Below are positions 32,772 through 43,819 of a stretch of DNA of 64,000 nucleotides, one piece after another (the stretch's first letter is position 1; the number at the start of each line of letters is the position of its first letter). This DNA is from Hormiphora californensis (lineage: Eukaryota; Ctenophora; Tentaculata; Cydippida; Pleurobrachiidae). Made by a program: the position numbers and the translations under genes. A model generated the notes under the pieces. The model was given only the letters and a program-made list of their open reading frames with translations, made no database searches and had not been told where the DNA came from. The stretch is from contig CM035355.1 of NCBI GenBank assembly GCA_020137815.1, positions 8,078,173 to 8,142,172 on the forward strand, read 5' to 3'.

Positions 32772-32999
32772 ACTGTCGCCTAAAACAGGAGAGAGGGGTT
32801 ACATGAATTATAATTGGAGAGACAAAAAACCAAAACTTTCCAGATTATAACTTCACTATACATAGTACATTCATGTACCATAAACTTCTGCACGTAGTGT
32901 GTAGGGTGGGAAAACAGATTAGGCTCATAACAGACAAAATTAGAAAAAACTCGAAAAAGGCCACAGGTTAATTGTCACCACTGTCACTTGATCACTCCA

Positions 33000-33170
33000 T
33001 ATATATATAGACACAGATGAAATGTTAAAGGTTATTATAAAATCAGCAGTGCTCAAAAAAATCATCAATCATACAAGAAATGATATAAAATATGTTAAAG
33101 GTTATTATAAAATCAGCAGTGCTCAAAAAATCATCAATCATACAAGAAATTATATAAAATATTTTACAGT
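33000..33170. repeat. Two 88-bp tandem units between the BTB-like genes
   Basis: TTAAAGGTTATTATAAAATC unit twice, followed by sequence common to the 3' flanks of all three paralogues (CTCCTTAGCTCTCTGTTGTC). 32905-33000 is the uninterrupted counterpart of the transposon site at 19121. Confidence 0.85.
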
Positions 33171-33301
33171 AATAAAATGTACAAAACAAAAATCAAAGTC
33201 TCCTTAGCTCTCTGTTGTCCATGAACACCTGGACATTGGACACCAATTACCAATCCTGAGCTGTCCCTGTGTACTAAATCCTCATTCCTCAAGAAGATAT
33301 C

Positions 33302-34825
33302 TTAAGATCTAAAGTAGACGCGGAATTTAACATTATTTGGGTTTCCTATATACCTAGTCACTTCACAATATCTGTATCGTTTCGGATGGAAATGGTAACC
33401 CTTAGCTGGTCCAAGTGTACTCCTCCATAAGTGACTATTAACATCAATTACATCTTGCTGACACTTCACTTTAAATCCGCAGCGTGTTCCCTGGTTGCAG
33501 ACCGGCCAATTCTTATGTTCGTGTGGAGTAATGTCTGAAGTACCATGTCTTACATAAGTCTCCTGCCAATCCTCACTAAACCACTCATCCGGTACACACA
33601 TGCCACTGGGAAGTCTTATTTCCAACCACGACCGTACCCACCAACCATCACCAGGTACAGTTCCCCAGCCTCGTTCTCTCTTGACTGCATTAATTCGCAG
33701 TATGGGATCACGAACAGAGAAAATATTGATACAATGGTATACTAGCTCAGACAAAAAGTTACAAAAGTTATAGAACTTGGTGCTGTTGTCAACTAAATAA
33801 GAAAACTTTTCTTCAGCTGTTTCACCAGGAATTGTCTCATACCTAAAATAACACACTTCAACTTTATCGCCGGTTGCTGCAAGACACGATTTCCTAAAGT
33901 CCAATAACCACTGAAAATCATCCCGATTTAACAGCAGATGACTATCCATAATATTAGTGTAGTACAGGGTAAATTGTTTCAGGTCAGAAGTAGCAAGACT
34001 GTCGAGACAAGAATTCTCCAGTAGAAATTTGAGATTGTCCGACAGGCGAAAGCTTCCTTCTGTTATTTCCAGACTGATTTTATCAAACAAAGGGGGGAGC
34101 AGGATACAGTTGTCACCGTCACACTCAGAACACACCAGCAGAACTTTTAGTTCAATCTGGGAGAGACTCCGGTACCGCTGACAGAGTAGCTCAACAAAGG
34201 TAGATCGGGCATCCAGTTGGTAAACCCGTTTTGTTATAAAGTTGAGGGGTTTCATATTAGAGAACTTTTTCCATATAAAAGATGCCTCCTTCAACCAAGG
34301 CCCTACTGTATCAGCTGTAACATTTTCAATAGCCATGATTTGTTGCTCAAACCAATCGTAGCAGCAATCACTGGCCCATTCAATTTCCAAGTGGAGAGAC
34401 AATTTCAGAATGTCCCGGAAGTAATCTTGTGTTATTTGGGGTCTCCGTTCGTCCAAGTTGATTGCCTCAATCAGAGATCGAACAGCCAGGTCATGGTACT
34501 CTGAAAGATCATAGCCAGCGTTTTCATTGTCCACTCCCTTTGCAATACGGTAGAAAACCCGACTAACACGAGCTAAGTCAACTGTTCTGACTTGCATTTC
34601 ATCTCCGGAGTTCAGGTACAGTGTAAAAAAGGGAGCTGCTTCAAACTCCAGTTCAAGTTGCCTATCTCCTCGGGTTTTAAACTCCAATTCCAGGGTATCT
34701 ACAGAGGAAGGTAGTGAATCATCTTCAGAGGAGGAATCATCTCCAGAGGAGGAATCATCTCCAGAGGAGGAATCTTGTTCTTCTGTTGGAGGGTCCCTTT
34801 CTCTCCTCGATGCAACTACTCCCAT
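33302..34825 (-). CDS. BTB/BACK-like protein, copy 2 (507 aa)
   Basis: Near-identical over most of its length to the gene at 31260, with the same MGVVASRR myristoylation-type start and an acceptor (TTATATAG) directly before the 5' UTR piece. Differences: the acidic linker is expanded to three SSSGDD-like repeats (9-bp/18-bp slippage at 34725-34775), about ten residues after the SFIWK segment are missing, and the final 25 residues are unrelated (ending in FRVYFRS) because the frame is diverted near 33350. High identity in coding and 3' flank indicates recent duplication. Function is unknown beyond the suggested BTB fold. Confidence 0.8.
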   Translation of the reverse strand: MGVVASRRERDPPTEEQDSSSGDDSSSGDDSSSEDDSLPSSVDTLELEFKTRGDRQLELEFEAAPFFTLYLNSGDEMQVRTVDLARVSRVFYRIAKGVDNENAGYDLSEYHDLAVRSLIEAINLDERRPQITQDYFRDILKLSLHLEIEWASDCCYDWFEQQIMAIENVTADTVGPWLKEASFIWKKFSNMKPLNFITKRVYQLDARSTFVELLCQRYRSLSQIELKVLLVCSECDGDNCILLPPLFDKISLEITEGSFRLSDNLKFLLENSCLDSLATSDLKQFTLYYTNIMDSHLLLNRDDFQWLLDFRKSCLAATGDKVEVCYFRYETIPGETAEEKFSYLVDNSTKFYNFCNFLSELVYHCINIFSVRDPILRINAVKRERGWGTVPGDGWWVRSWLEIRLPSGMCVPDEWFSEDWQETYVRHGTSDITPHEHKNWPVCNQGTRCGFKVKCQQDVIDVNSHLWRSTLGPAKGYHFHPKRYRYCEVTRYIGNPNNVKFRVYFRS

Positions 34826-34934
34826 ACTGTCGCCTATATAACAGAGAGGGGTAACATGAATTATAATTGGAGAGACAAAAAACCAAAACTTTCCAGATTA
34901 TAACTTCAATATACATAGTACATTCATGTACTAT

Positions 34935-35490
34935 AACCTTCTGCACGTAGTGTGTAGGGTGAGCCGAGCCGTCAGCACGGACTGTAAAATGCTAGGCGCT
35001 ACAAGGGTAACTAGACCTCCCCTTGAGCGTGCTTGACAACCTACGGACTGGGGTTTCCAGCCCAAAAAAACCTTGCTGGTCTAGCAGCGTGCAAGACCCA
35101 TATCCTTGCACCGATCAGTATCATTAGGATTTGTGACTGGCCGAGATCCAACCATACGTGAAGCTCCTATTGCCCCGGTGTCCGAGATAGAGGAATATGG
35201 GAAGTCGATTCCCGTCGGCCAAATTTAATTTCGGCCATTTTTCACACAAATGGCACAGTGTGTTCACCTGGCACTCCTTAGTTTTTTGGACCGAAATTCA
35301 TGTCTGGGGGACGCTGGTAACGATTTCTAGGCTATCACGCACAAAATCAGACACCTCGCGAAAATCGGTTCAAATCTACCTGTCTTACCTCAAAATAACG
35401 GGAATATTTCGGTCTCTGGCCGAAATCTTCCCCCTCTCCTTGGCCGAAAAGTGCGCATAAAGGATAAATACATTCCTGATTGCAATTTAT
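34935..35490. other. Intergenic stretch without recognised gene
   Basis: No convincing exon on either strand. 35195-35460 has a 87-codon plus-strand frame with no recognisable domain, and a repeated GGCCGAAA motif. I do not call it a gene. Confidence 0.5.
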
Positions 35491-35496
35491 CAAGCG

Positions 35497-35572
35497 CTGA
35501 GGTGGCCTAGCGGTGTAGAGCTCGCCTATCTAGCGGGAGACCCGGGTTCGAATCCCGAACGGGTCCGGGGTG
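35497..35572 (+). other. tRNA-like SINE head (A and B boxes)
   Basis: TGGCCTAGCGGTGTAGAG fits a pol III A box and GGGTTCGAATCCC fits a B box at normal spacing. The presumed 5' acceptor strand (GCTGAGG) does not pair with the sequence after the T arm (ACGGGTCC), so it is not a working tRNA gene. A tRNA-derived SINE head is the better reading; T-rich sequence follows at 35579. Confidence 0.5.
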
Positions 35573-35959
35573 AAGATACTTTTTTTAAAACTTTTTTAAA
35601 ACTTTCTAAATGACTTATAAAGATGGTGCCCTGCTGACAGCGATATTTATTGAACTGCTGAATACTAGTCAGCTTGTTCAGTATGCTGCCTCGCCTTTAA
35701 TTTGCTTCAGCCACGGAAAATCGGTCGATTTTGGGAATGGCCTACGGCCATTCCCGGCCACTTTAAACCCCCTGGACACCGGGCCTATTGCCGATACTAA
35801 GTGTCCCCACTTGTAGAGAAAAAAATTGTAGAGTGATCCCTCTTGATAAGACAAAGCGTTTGACACTTAGTCAGATGTCCCTACTCCTACCAGTCCTAAA
35901 ATAATGGGGTTTACATTGATATCAGGCCAAAAGTTAACCCCATTTTTCTCCCAGACCGT

Positions 35960-36680
35960 TTGTGCACAACACATTCTGTCATATCCACAGTCACACCCAG
36001 CTCATTCTGCAGTTATCCTGCCTATCATTGCACTAGTCACACCCAGTTCATTCTGCAGTTATCCTGCCTATCATTGCACTAGTCACACCCAGTTCATTCT
36101 GTAGTTATCCTGCATATCATTGCACTAGTCACACCCAGCTCATTCTGCAGTTATCCTACCTATCATTGCTGCACTAGTCACACCCAGTTCATTCTGCAGT
36201 TATCCTGCCTATCATTGCACTAGTCACACCCAGTTCATTCTGCAGTTATCCTGCCTATCATTGCTGCACTAGTCACACCCAGTTCATTCTGCAGTTATCC
36301 TGCATATCATTGCACTAGTCACACCCAGTTCATTCTGCAGTTATCCTACCTATCATTGCACTAGTCACACCCAGTTCATTCTGCAGTTATCCTGCATATC
36401 ACCACACTTATAGTCACACCCAGTTCATTCTGCAGTTATCCTGCCTATCATTGCACTAGTGTGACTAGTCACACCCAGTTCATCCTGCAGTTATCCTGCC
36501 TATCATTGCACTAGTCACACCCAGTTCATTCTGCAGTTATCCTGCCTATCATTGCACTAGTCACACCCAGTTCATCCTGCAGTTATCCTGCCTATCATTG
36601 CACTAGTCACACCCAGTTCATTCTGCAGTTATCCTGCCTATCATTGCACTAGTCACACCCAGTTCATTCTGCAGTTATCA
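35960..36680. repeat. 46-bp satellite array
   Basis: About 15 copies of a 46-bp unit (CACTAGTCACACCCAGTTCA, then TTCTGCAGTTATCCTGCCTA, then TCATTG). A few units carry small insertions (TGCTGCAC, GTGTGACTAG). No coding value. Confidence 0.95.
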
Positions 36681-36694
36681 GTTAGAATAGGAGT

Positions 36695-38110
36695 GAACAG
36701 TTGAAAAAAAAGGACTTTATCTCCGGTTCCTGATAAGCTACAGAGTTTGTTTGGGTATACTCCATTTTTTTCAACTGTTCACCCCCAAAGTCGTGCGGGG
36801 AATTGTTTTGTGCGTTTATCACATGTTAACGTGTAGCGCGCGCAGCGTAAATTAAAATATCGCACGCGCACGAGTTGAGGGGTGAACAGTTGAATAAAAA
36901 TGGACTTTACCGTTGGAAAGGAAATTTCAAGCCCCATCGAATAGGGATCCCTAAAAAAGTTCAGTATTTACACAGAGTTTACACCAGTTAAGCCATTTCG
37001 GATTTTCCCACGGTAGCGTGGGAAGAAAAATTTTGAAATCTGCGCTGTGATTGGCATCGTCAGAAATTTCAGCCAATCACAGCACACTGGTGTAAACGCT
37101 GTGTAAATACTGAACTTTTTTAGGGATCCCTATGGCGAAGGTTTGAAGTCTTTATCTTATCAGGAACAGGAGTTATGAGCCAAAACGAAATTGGTGTGGC
37201 GCGCATTTTTTTACCACGTTATACCAGTGGTGGCCCCAGCCTGGGGTGGTGGGGGGTGGCCACCCCCCCCCCCCCCAAAACTTTTGAAACAGGGGTTGTT
37301 GGGGGTGGTAAAATAGCTTTAAAATGTGTTCTAAATTGCTTTAAATTGATCTTAAATCTAAAATTTTCCGGGGGCTTCGCCCCTAACCCACACTGAAAAT
37401 CGTTAAAATATTGTTCTAAGTTGCTTAAAATTGATCAAAAACTAACATTTTTCGGGGGCTTCGCCCCTTACCCACACCAGGGGCTAAATATCATTAAAAA
37501 AGTTTTCTAAAAGGGCTGAAAATTGCCCCCACCAAGGGCTGAAAATCGATAAAATATTTTTTTCAACTGTTCACCCCCCAAAGTCGTGCGCGGAATTGTT
37601 TTGCGCATCTATCACATGTTAACGTGTAGCGCGCGCAGCGTAAATTAAAATATCGCACGCGCACGAGTTGGAGGGTGAACAGTTGAATAAAAATGGACTT
37701 TAAAGTCGGATTTTTTGAAACTGTCACCCCCCCCCCTGAGTTTTCAAATTTCTTTAAATGACCATAAGTCCGGTTCCTGATGAGATAGAGACTTGAAATT
37801 TGGAGGTTATAAAGATCTTGCTAAGTTCTTCCGAACCACCAAATTTCAAGTCTTTATCTTATCAGGAACCGGAGATATGACAAATTTGTTATTTCAGGGG
37901 GGTGACAGTTTCAAAAAATCCGAGTTTATAGTCTGATTTTAAATAACTGTCGTTTTTACCGCACTCGATTTTGCTCTATTATGACAATATCTCCAGTTCC
38001 TGATAAGATAGAGACTTGAAATTTGGAGGTTAGGAAGAACTTAGCATGTTCTTCGCAACCCCCAAGTTTCAAGTCTTTATCTCATCAGGAACCGGAGTTA
38101 TTGTAAATAA
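36695..38110. repeat. Cluster of foldback repeats (GGTTCCTGATAAGATAGAGA family)
   Basis: Several inverted pairs: GTGAACAGTTGAATAAAAAT at about 36880 against TTTTTCAACTGTTCACCCCC at 36765 and 37560; AGTATTTACACAG inverted around 36960-37120; a 37704-37925 unit with ends GTCGGATTTTTTGAAACTGT inverted. GGGGCTTCGCCCC hairpins lie at 37373 and 37445. No gene. Confidence 0.7.
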
Positions 38111-38149
38111 TAAATCCCATAATGTTAGTCAGTCTGTCCGTTAATTGGT

Positions 38150-38800
38150 TTTTCAAACTCCTCCCACAGTTTTTGAGCTAGACCCCTAAAAATTTGTACA
38201 CGGGTACCTTGGACCAAGGCGGATGTAAGTACGGGCTCAGATTTTTGATCCGATCTTTACAGCAGTGACGTCACGGGGTGACGTCATTGCGACAAAAAGA
38301 CCTACATTTTTCAAACGCTTCTAAGACCCTGAAAACGGCTCTAAATCAAAAAACTAACGCAAAAGTGGGGAAAGAGAATCGTTTGAACTTCATTTTACTT
38401 GATAGCGATTTCCCGTAACTCAATGTTTAAGGGTCGTAAATCGCGTCGGGAAAGTTAAAAATGCCAAAAATACGATATTTTTCACCGTAGCCACCCAAAA
38501 TCTTATCCAATCGATATGAAACTTGGTCGGTATGTGAATTTTAATGTCCTTTGGCCAGGGGTTCCCGGAAAACGGATTGGCAAGATGAGAACTGACCGGA
38601 GTTCTTATAATTCTAAATTCACGAATTTGGAATTTTTCGTCGACTTTTTTTGGCGAGGAAATTTTCAATACAATGAATTTTAAAATTTTACACTGCGCGC
38701 GTAATCCTAGGTTCCGCGCGCGGCGTAAAAAAGCAGCGCTTTTTTGGAAAAATTCGCGCGTTACAGTAAATGATTTACCCGCCTCGCCAAAATTGTAACG
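38150..38800. other. Repeat-like stretch without gene
   Basis: Contains GACGTCACGGGGTGACGTCA at 38265 and phrases shared in style with the 1.2 kb element (TCCAATCGATATGAAACTTG) but not alignable end to end. A 139-codon minus-strand frame (38420-38839) has no recognised domain. Confidence 0.4.
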
Positions 38801-38809
38801 CGCTCCTAA

Positions 38810-39413
38810 GGCTATAAGCATACTGATCGTGATGATCATAATCAGGTCAGTGTGCGGACGTTTTGATGGTCACCATCAAAGGAGCGCACACACTGATGGT
38901 TATCATCATGATGGAGGCTTGATGCATCATGATGTTCTCAAACCATAGTGTGTTCACGTTTGATCATCATGAACCATAGTGTGCTCACGTTTGATCATCA
39001 TAAACCATGCTCAACTTGCTGGAACTTGCCTTTTGACCATGATCATCATGACCAGTGTGCTCAGCATGATGATGCTATCTCCCGGGAGCTCCCCCTTGCC
39101 TAGTCGCGCGCTCTGAGAGGCTGTTGCATATCACGTGACCTGTACAACAGCCTCTCGCGCGCGCGAAGTCGTACCACGTGGTACATATCACATGACTACA
39201 GTGCAGCCCTCCACAAGAATAAGATCAAAACCTGCGCACACTAGGTGTTGATGATCATCATCCAACTTAAGAGACGGCTCCAGGGCCAGCTCTTACGTGA
39301 TGATCATAATGTTCCGCACACTGTAGTTTTTTGCAGATGATGATGATCAAAACCATGAGCATACTTCATCTTTTTAACTGATTATGATCATCACGATCAG
39401 TATGCTTATAGCC
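38810..39413. mobile_element. 604-bp PIF/Harbinger-type MITE, TSD TAA
   Basis: Perfect 36-bp inverted ends starting GGCTATAAGCATACTGATCG, flanked by TAA on both sides (38807-38809, 39414-39416). A 3-bp TWA duplication is the mark of PIF/Harbinger. The interior is packed with GATGATCATCATGATC words. No transposase. Confidence 0.9.
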
Positions 39414-39416
39414 TAA

Positions 39417-39586
39417 GGTCGGATTTTTTGAAACTGTCACCCCCCTGAATTAAATTTAACAAAATTTGCCATATCTCCGGTTCCTGATAAGATAGAGACT
39501 TGAAATTTGGAGGTTCGGAAGAACTTAGCAAGATCTTCGTAACCTCCAAATTTCAAGTCTCTATCTCGTCAGGAACCGGTTTTATG
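39417..39586. mobile_element. Left part of a foldback MITE hosting LTR element 1
   Basis: Starts GTCGGATTTTTTGAAACTGT and runs to TTTATG; its right part resumes at 50544 (GGTCATTTACG...AAATCCGACTTTA). An intact relative of about 228 bp is at 51057-51285. TATG at 39583-39586 is the target duplication of the LTR element. Confidence 0.85.
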
Positions 39587-40036
39587 TGTCCCTGTTGGCG
39601 GGGACCGGTAAATCTGCATCTATTCCCATTGCATGACGGTGATGTTTTAGTTTCTGACGAGTACGACTAACAGATTTTAGACGGGCCACTAACGGCAATG
39701 CAATTCAGGACGGTGACAATCTGATCTGATCTGAATCTCCGGAAAATTCATCCTGACAGATAATATTATCTCTCTCTGTTATTCTCTCACTTTATATCAG
39801 GGTCTCACTCTCACTCTGTCTCCCTCTATCTCAAATACTCTCTCTCTCTAAATCTCTCCAACTCTAGAACTCTATATCTCACCAACTCTCTCCACCCTCA
39901 TCGTCTCTCTCAGCTACTGCGCGAGACTCTCAGACTGACAGTTAACTCATGTGGCCACGCTAACTGGTCGGAGTTTCACCTATTAGGGAACACTTCAAAC
40001 CGGACGCAGCGTCTCAACACGACTTAACTGCCAGCC

Positions 40037-40235
<199 letters not shown>

Positions 40236-40278
40236 CTTGTTCTATGCTTGAATGTATGAATATAAGTGACGTTATGAC

Positions 40279-42481
40279 GGCAATTTTGCATTTGCGGGCA
40301 TCGCACTATAGACGCAGTACCCACGTACTATAGACGCATTATAAACGCATTATAAACGCATTATAGACGCATTATAGACACACGCAATATAGACGCAATT
40401 TCGTAAGCAGCACTATAGACGCAATATAGACGCATTATAACAGCAATATAAACACATTTTTACAGACGCGACGCAGTATAGCCGCATTATAGGCGCACTA
40501 CCCACCCCAAAATCACCTTATAGACGCACTATAGACGCATTATAGACTGACTATAGCAGCACCATAAACGCTACATAGACCCATATAGACGCATGATAGA
40601 AGCATTATAGACGCAAATCGCTTTTTATAGACGCCGCGTCTATAAAAAACGTGCTTTTTTAAGAAGCACTATAGACGTACTCAGACGCACGCTGCCATAT
40701 TTGAGGCGCAGTTGGGCGAACTATATACCCTGCTAACTTAAATAACCCGCCAGCGGCGAGAAGTCCCACTGGCGCGCTCTCAATATACAGCCAGTCCAGC
40801 GGCAGATTATTTCCCACTGGCTGGCTGTTTATTATTAACTCCTATGTTACATTCAAAGTGTGTGTAAATGATCTGTTCTTACTGAAATACAGAGGGAACA
40901 CTGTTTGCAAGAGTTACACACTGCATTGGAGAGAAAGAAACAACACATTCCGTCAATTTCTCTCTCTTTATCTTCCCTTTTGTTTCACTATCTCAATTCC
41001 TCTGTGTTATGTCTGGCATGCCCCATATCTTGTTATTTCTTTCTCTCTCTCCTTAGTAACTGTTACCAAACAATATACACTCAATTGAGAGATGTTTTTG
41101 ACTGTTTCTCAGTTCTCTTTGTGTGTTTTGATTAGTGTTCTCTCTCTTGTTAGTGTGTAATACTTGAAACAAACAACTAAAGCAGGGTATATAACCCATA
41201 AACTATGACCAATGGCACGTTATTGGTTTAAACCCCTCCGCCTCTCCCTCGGCTACGCCTCGGGATCGTCGTCGTGATTTAAACCAGTTTATCCGCCAGC
41301 GGCGGATAAACTACAGCTACCTTCTCCCAGCGGCGCGCTGGGAGAAAGGTATCTGAAATAACGTGCCAGTGGCCAGAGTTTATGCCTCATATAAACGCAT
41401 TTTTGTCGCATATAAAAGGAAGCAGTATAGACGCATTATAGACGCATTATAGACGCATGTGCGCGAAATCGATAAAGACGCAATATAGACGCAATTAATA
41501 AGAAGGAGAGGGAGAGAGACTAGAGGGAGGGAGGGAGGGAGAGGGAAGGAGAGGGAAAGAGGGAGGGATACAGAGACAGATCAGACAGAGACAGATGGAC
41601 ACAGATCTGAGACAGACGGACAGAGTAAGATGGAGAGAGATTAAGATGGAGAGTGGAGAGAGAGAGACAGAGAGGGAGATAGTAAGCGCGTGTTTGTCCG
41701 TCCGTCTGTCTCTGTCCGTTTGTTTCCATCTCTGTCTTTTTCTGTCTCACTCTTTTTATGTCTCACTCCGTCCCTATATCACTATCTTTCCATCTTACTC
41801 TCTTTCCATCTTACTCTGTCCTTCTGTCTCAGGTCTTTATCCGTCTGTTTCTGTCCCTGTACCCCTCCCTCAGTCCCTCCCTCTCCTTCCCTCTCCCTCC
41901 CTCCCTCGCCTCTCTCTCCCTCTCCTTTTTATTGTGCGTCTATATTGCGTCTTTATCGATTTCGCACACATGCGGCTATAATGCGTCTATAATGCGTCTA
42001 TACTGCTTCCTTTTATATGCGACAAAATTGCGTTTATAAAACGCCCAACTGCGCCTCAAATATCGCATTGTAGCCTGGAGTACGTCTAAAGTGCTTCTTT
42101 AAAAAGCACGTTTTTTATAGACGCGGCGTCTATAAAAAGCGATTTGCGTCTATAATGCTTCTATCATGCGTCTATATGGGTCTATGTAGCGTTTATGGTG
42201 CTGCTATAGTCAGTCTATAATGCGTCTATAGTGCGTCTATAAGGTGATTTTGGGGTGGGTAGTGCGCCTATAATGCGGCTATACTGCGTCGCGTCTATAA
42301 AAATGCGTTTATATTGCTGTTATAATGCGTCTATATTGCGTCTATAGTGCTGCTTACGAAATTGCGTCTATATTGCGTGTGTCTATAATGCGTCTATAAT
42401 GCGTTTATAATGCGTTTATAATGCGTCTATAGTACGTGGGTAATGCGTCTATAGTGCGATGCCCGCAAATGCAAAATTGCC
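40279..42481. mobile_element. 2.2 kb Mutator-like foldback element, 9-bp TSD
   Basis: GGCAATTTTGCATTTGCGGG at the left end is inverted exactly at the right end; the arms stay complementary for several hundred bp (CTATAGACGCATTATAGACG words throughout). CGTTATGAC is duplicated at 40270-40278 and 42482-42490, while the other LTR has it once. A 9-bp duplication and long inverted arms fit a Mutator-like element. The loop (41500-41930) is (GGGA)n facing (TCCC)n. No transposase. Confidence 0.92.
40719..41388. mobile_element. About 670-bp insertion nested in the foldback's left arm
   Basis: The right arm reads through GCAGTTGGGCGTTTTATAAA (complement), whereas the left arm is broken after GTTGGGCG and resumes at ATATAAACGCATTTTTGTCG. 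The inserted piece has AACTATATACCCTGCT near its start, AGCAGGGTATATAACCC near 41183 and CAGCGGCGGATAAAC words. Related sequence is at 30868-31020. Confidence 0.8.
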
Positions 42482-42649
42482 CGTTATGACATTATTGACT
42501 GATAGGATACCACTGTGCGAATATGGTGAAGCAAGCCCTAATATGATATGAATATGGGACAACACGGACAAACCGGACAAGACACACAACCGACAAATCA
42601 GACACGACTAAGTAACGAACTAACATTTCCAAGATGCACACAGTGCACA

Positions 42650-43819
42650 ATCGCCCCTTCTTAGGGAAGGAAATGGCTCCCTAGTCCACGGCGAAACACA
42701 CATCAGAAAATAAAAACTAAAACAGACTGACACAGAAAAACAAACTGACACAGAAAAACAGACTGACACAGAAAAACAGACTGACACAGAAAAACATATA
42801 TTGCTTGGCACTTGCTAGCTAATGAAATACTACATCAAAATATCGAACAAACAAGGTAATGTTTGATTGAAACTCGAGAGGACTATATGACAATCAGATG
42901 GCTTAGTTCCGCTAGGAAAAGTTCGTCTAGAACACGGCATAAGGGGAGTAAATGGTAGACGAATGCCAAATGCAACCCCCATGACGCGTTCCTTCTCCCA
43001 TAAGAACATAGCATGACTGATGTAAGGAATTGAATGAACTACTTATGACACGAAGGGGATAAATGTATTGTGCATGAATTGACACAAGACAGTGCACACT
43101 GCTGCATAGTGCAAGCAAACCTAAATCTTGACAGACACACAGTACAACAAACTGAAAACTGGACAGATATGACAAACAGTATGAGCAGAAAACATCGTGC
43201 AACTATAACTACTATCGATCATAAATGTGTGCTCAAATGATAGTGAAATTGCAAGCCTCACTCTCACTCGAGCACCCCGAGGGCTCGTCAGCTCACTCGA
43301 GTTATATACATAGGCCTCTAGAAATATCATACCGGCACTCTCAAAGCTCAAATCAAAGCACTCAAAAGTCAAAGCTCCAGAAATATCTCTTCAAATCGAC
43401 ACTCTCAAAGCTCAAATCACAGCACTCAAAGCTCCAGAAATATTTCTTCAAATCGACACTCTCAAAGCTCAAATCACCGCACTCAAAGCTCCAAAAAATA
43501 CACTCTTGACAATCGTAACAGCACTCTTTGTTCCAGAAAAACAATTCGAATACGCCCGGGCACACACAAACGAACAGAAGTGAATCTATATAATAACAGC
43601 ATGCATATTCATTGATGTATTACTACTGTCCTTTTTTTTGTTCTTTTTCATTGTTTATTGCTACCGGATTACATAGTCCGTAATATGATTGAATAATTGT
43701 TCAATTGAAATCAGTCCAGTCACACCTCCATACCTATTCGATGATAGCATCCGCAGCGTAAAAGGGGTGTTTCCTCCTCAACAGATACCACGCACCATCA
43801 GCAGTATCATTCACATCGT
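42650..43819. other. LTR element 1 internal region downstream of ORF
   Basis: Non-coding. Holds four 20-bp ACAGAAAAACAGACTGAC units (42720-42795) and three to four units of CTCAAAGCTCAAATCA with AAATATCTCTTCAAATCGA (43330-43500). Confidence 0.7.

Noticed and set aside
35497-35572. Functional tRNA gene
   Set aside because: A and B boxes are present but the acceptor stem does not pair.
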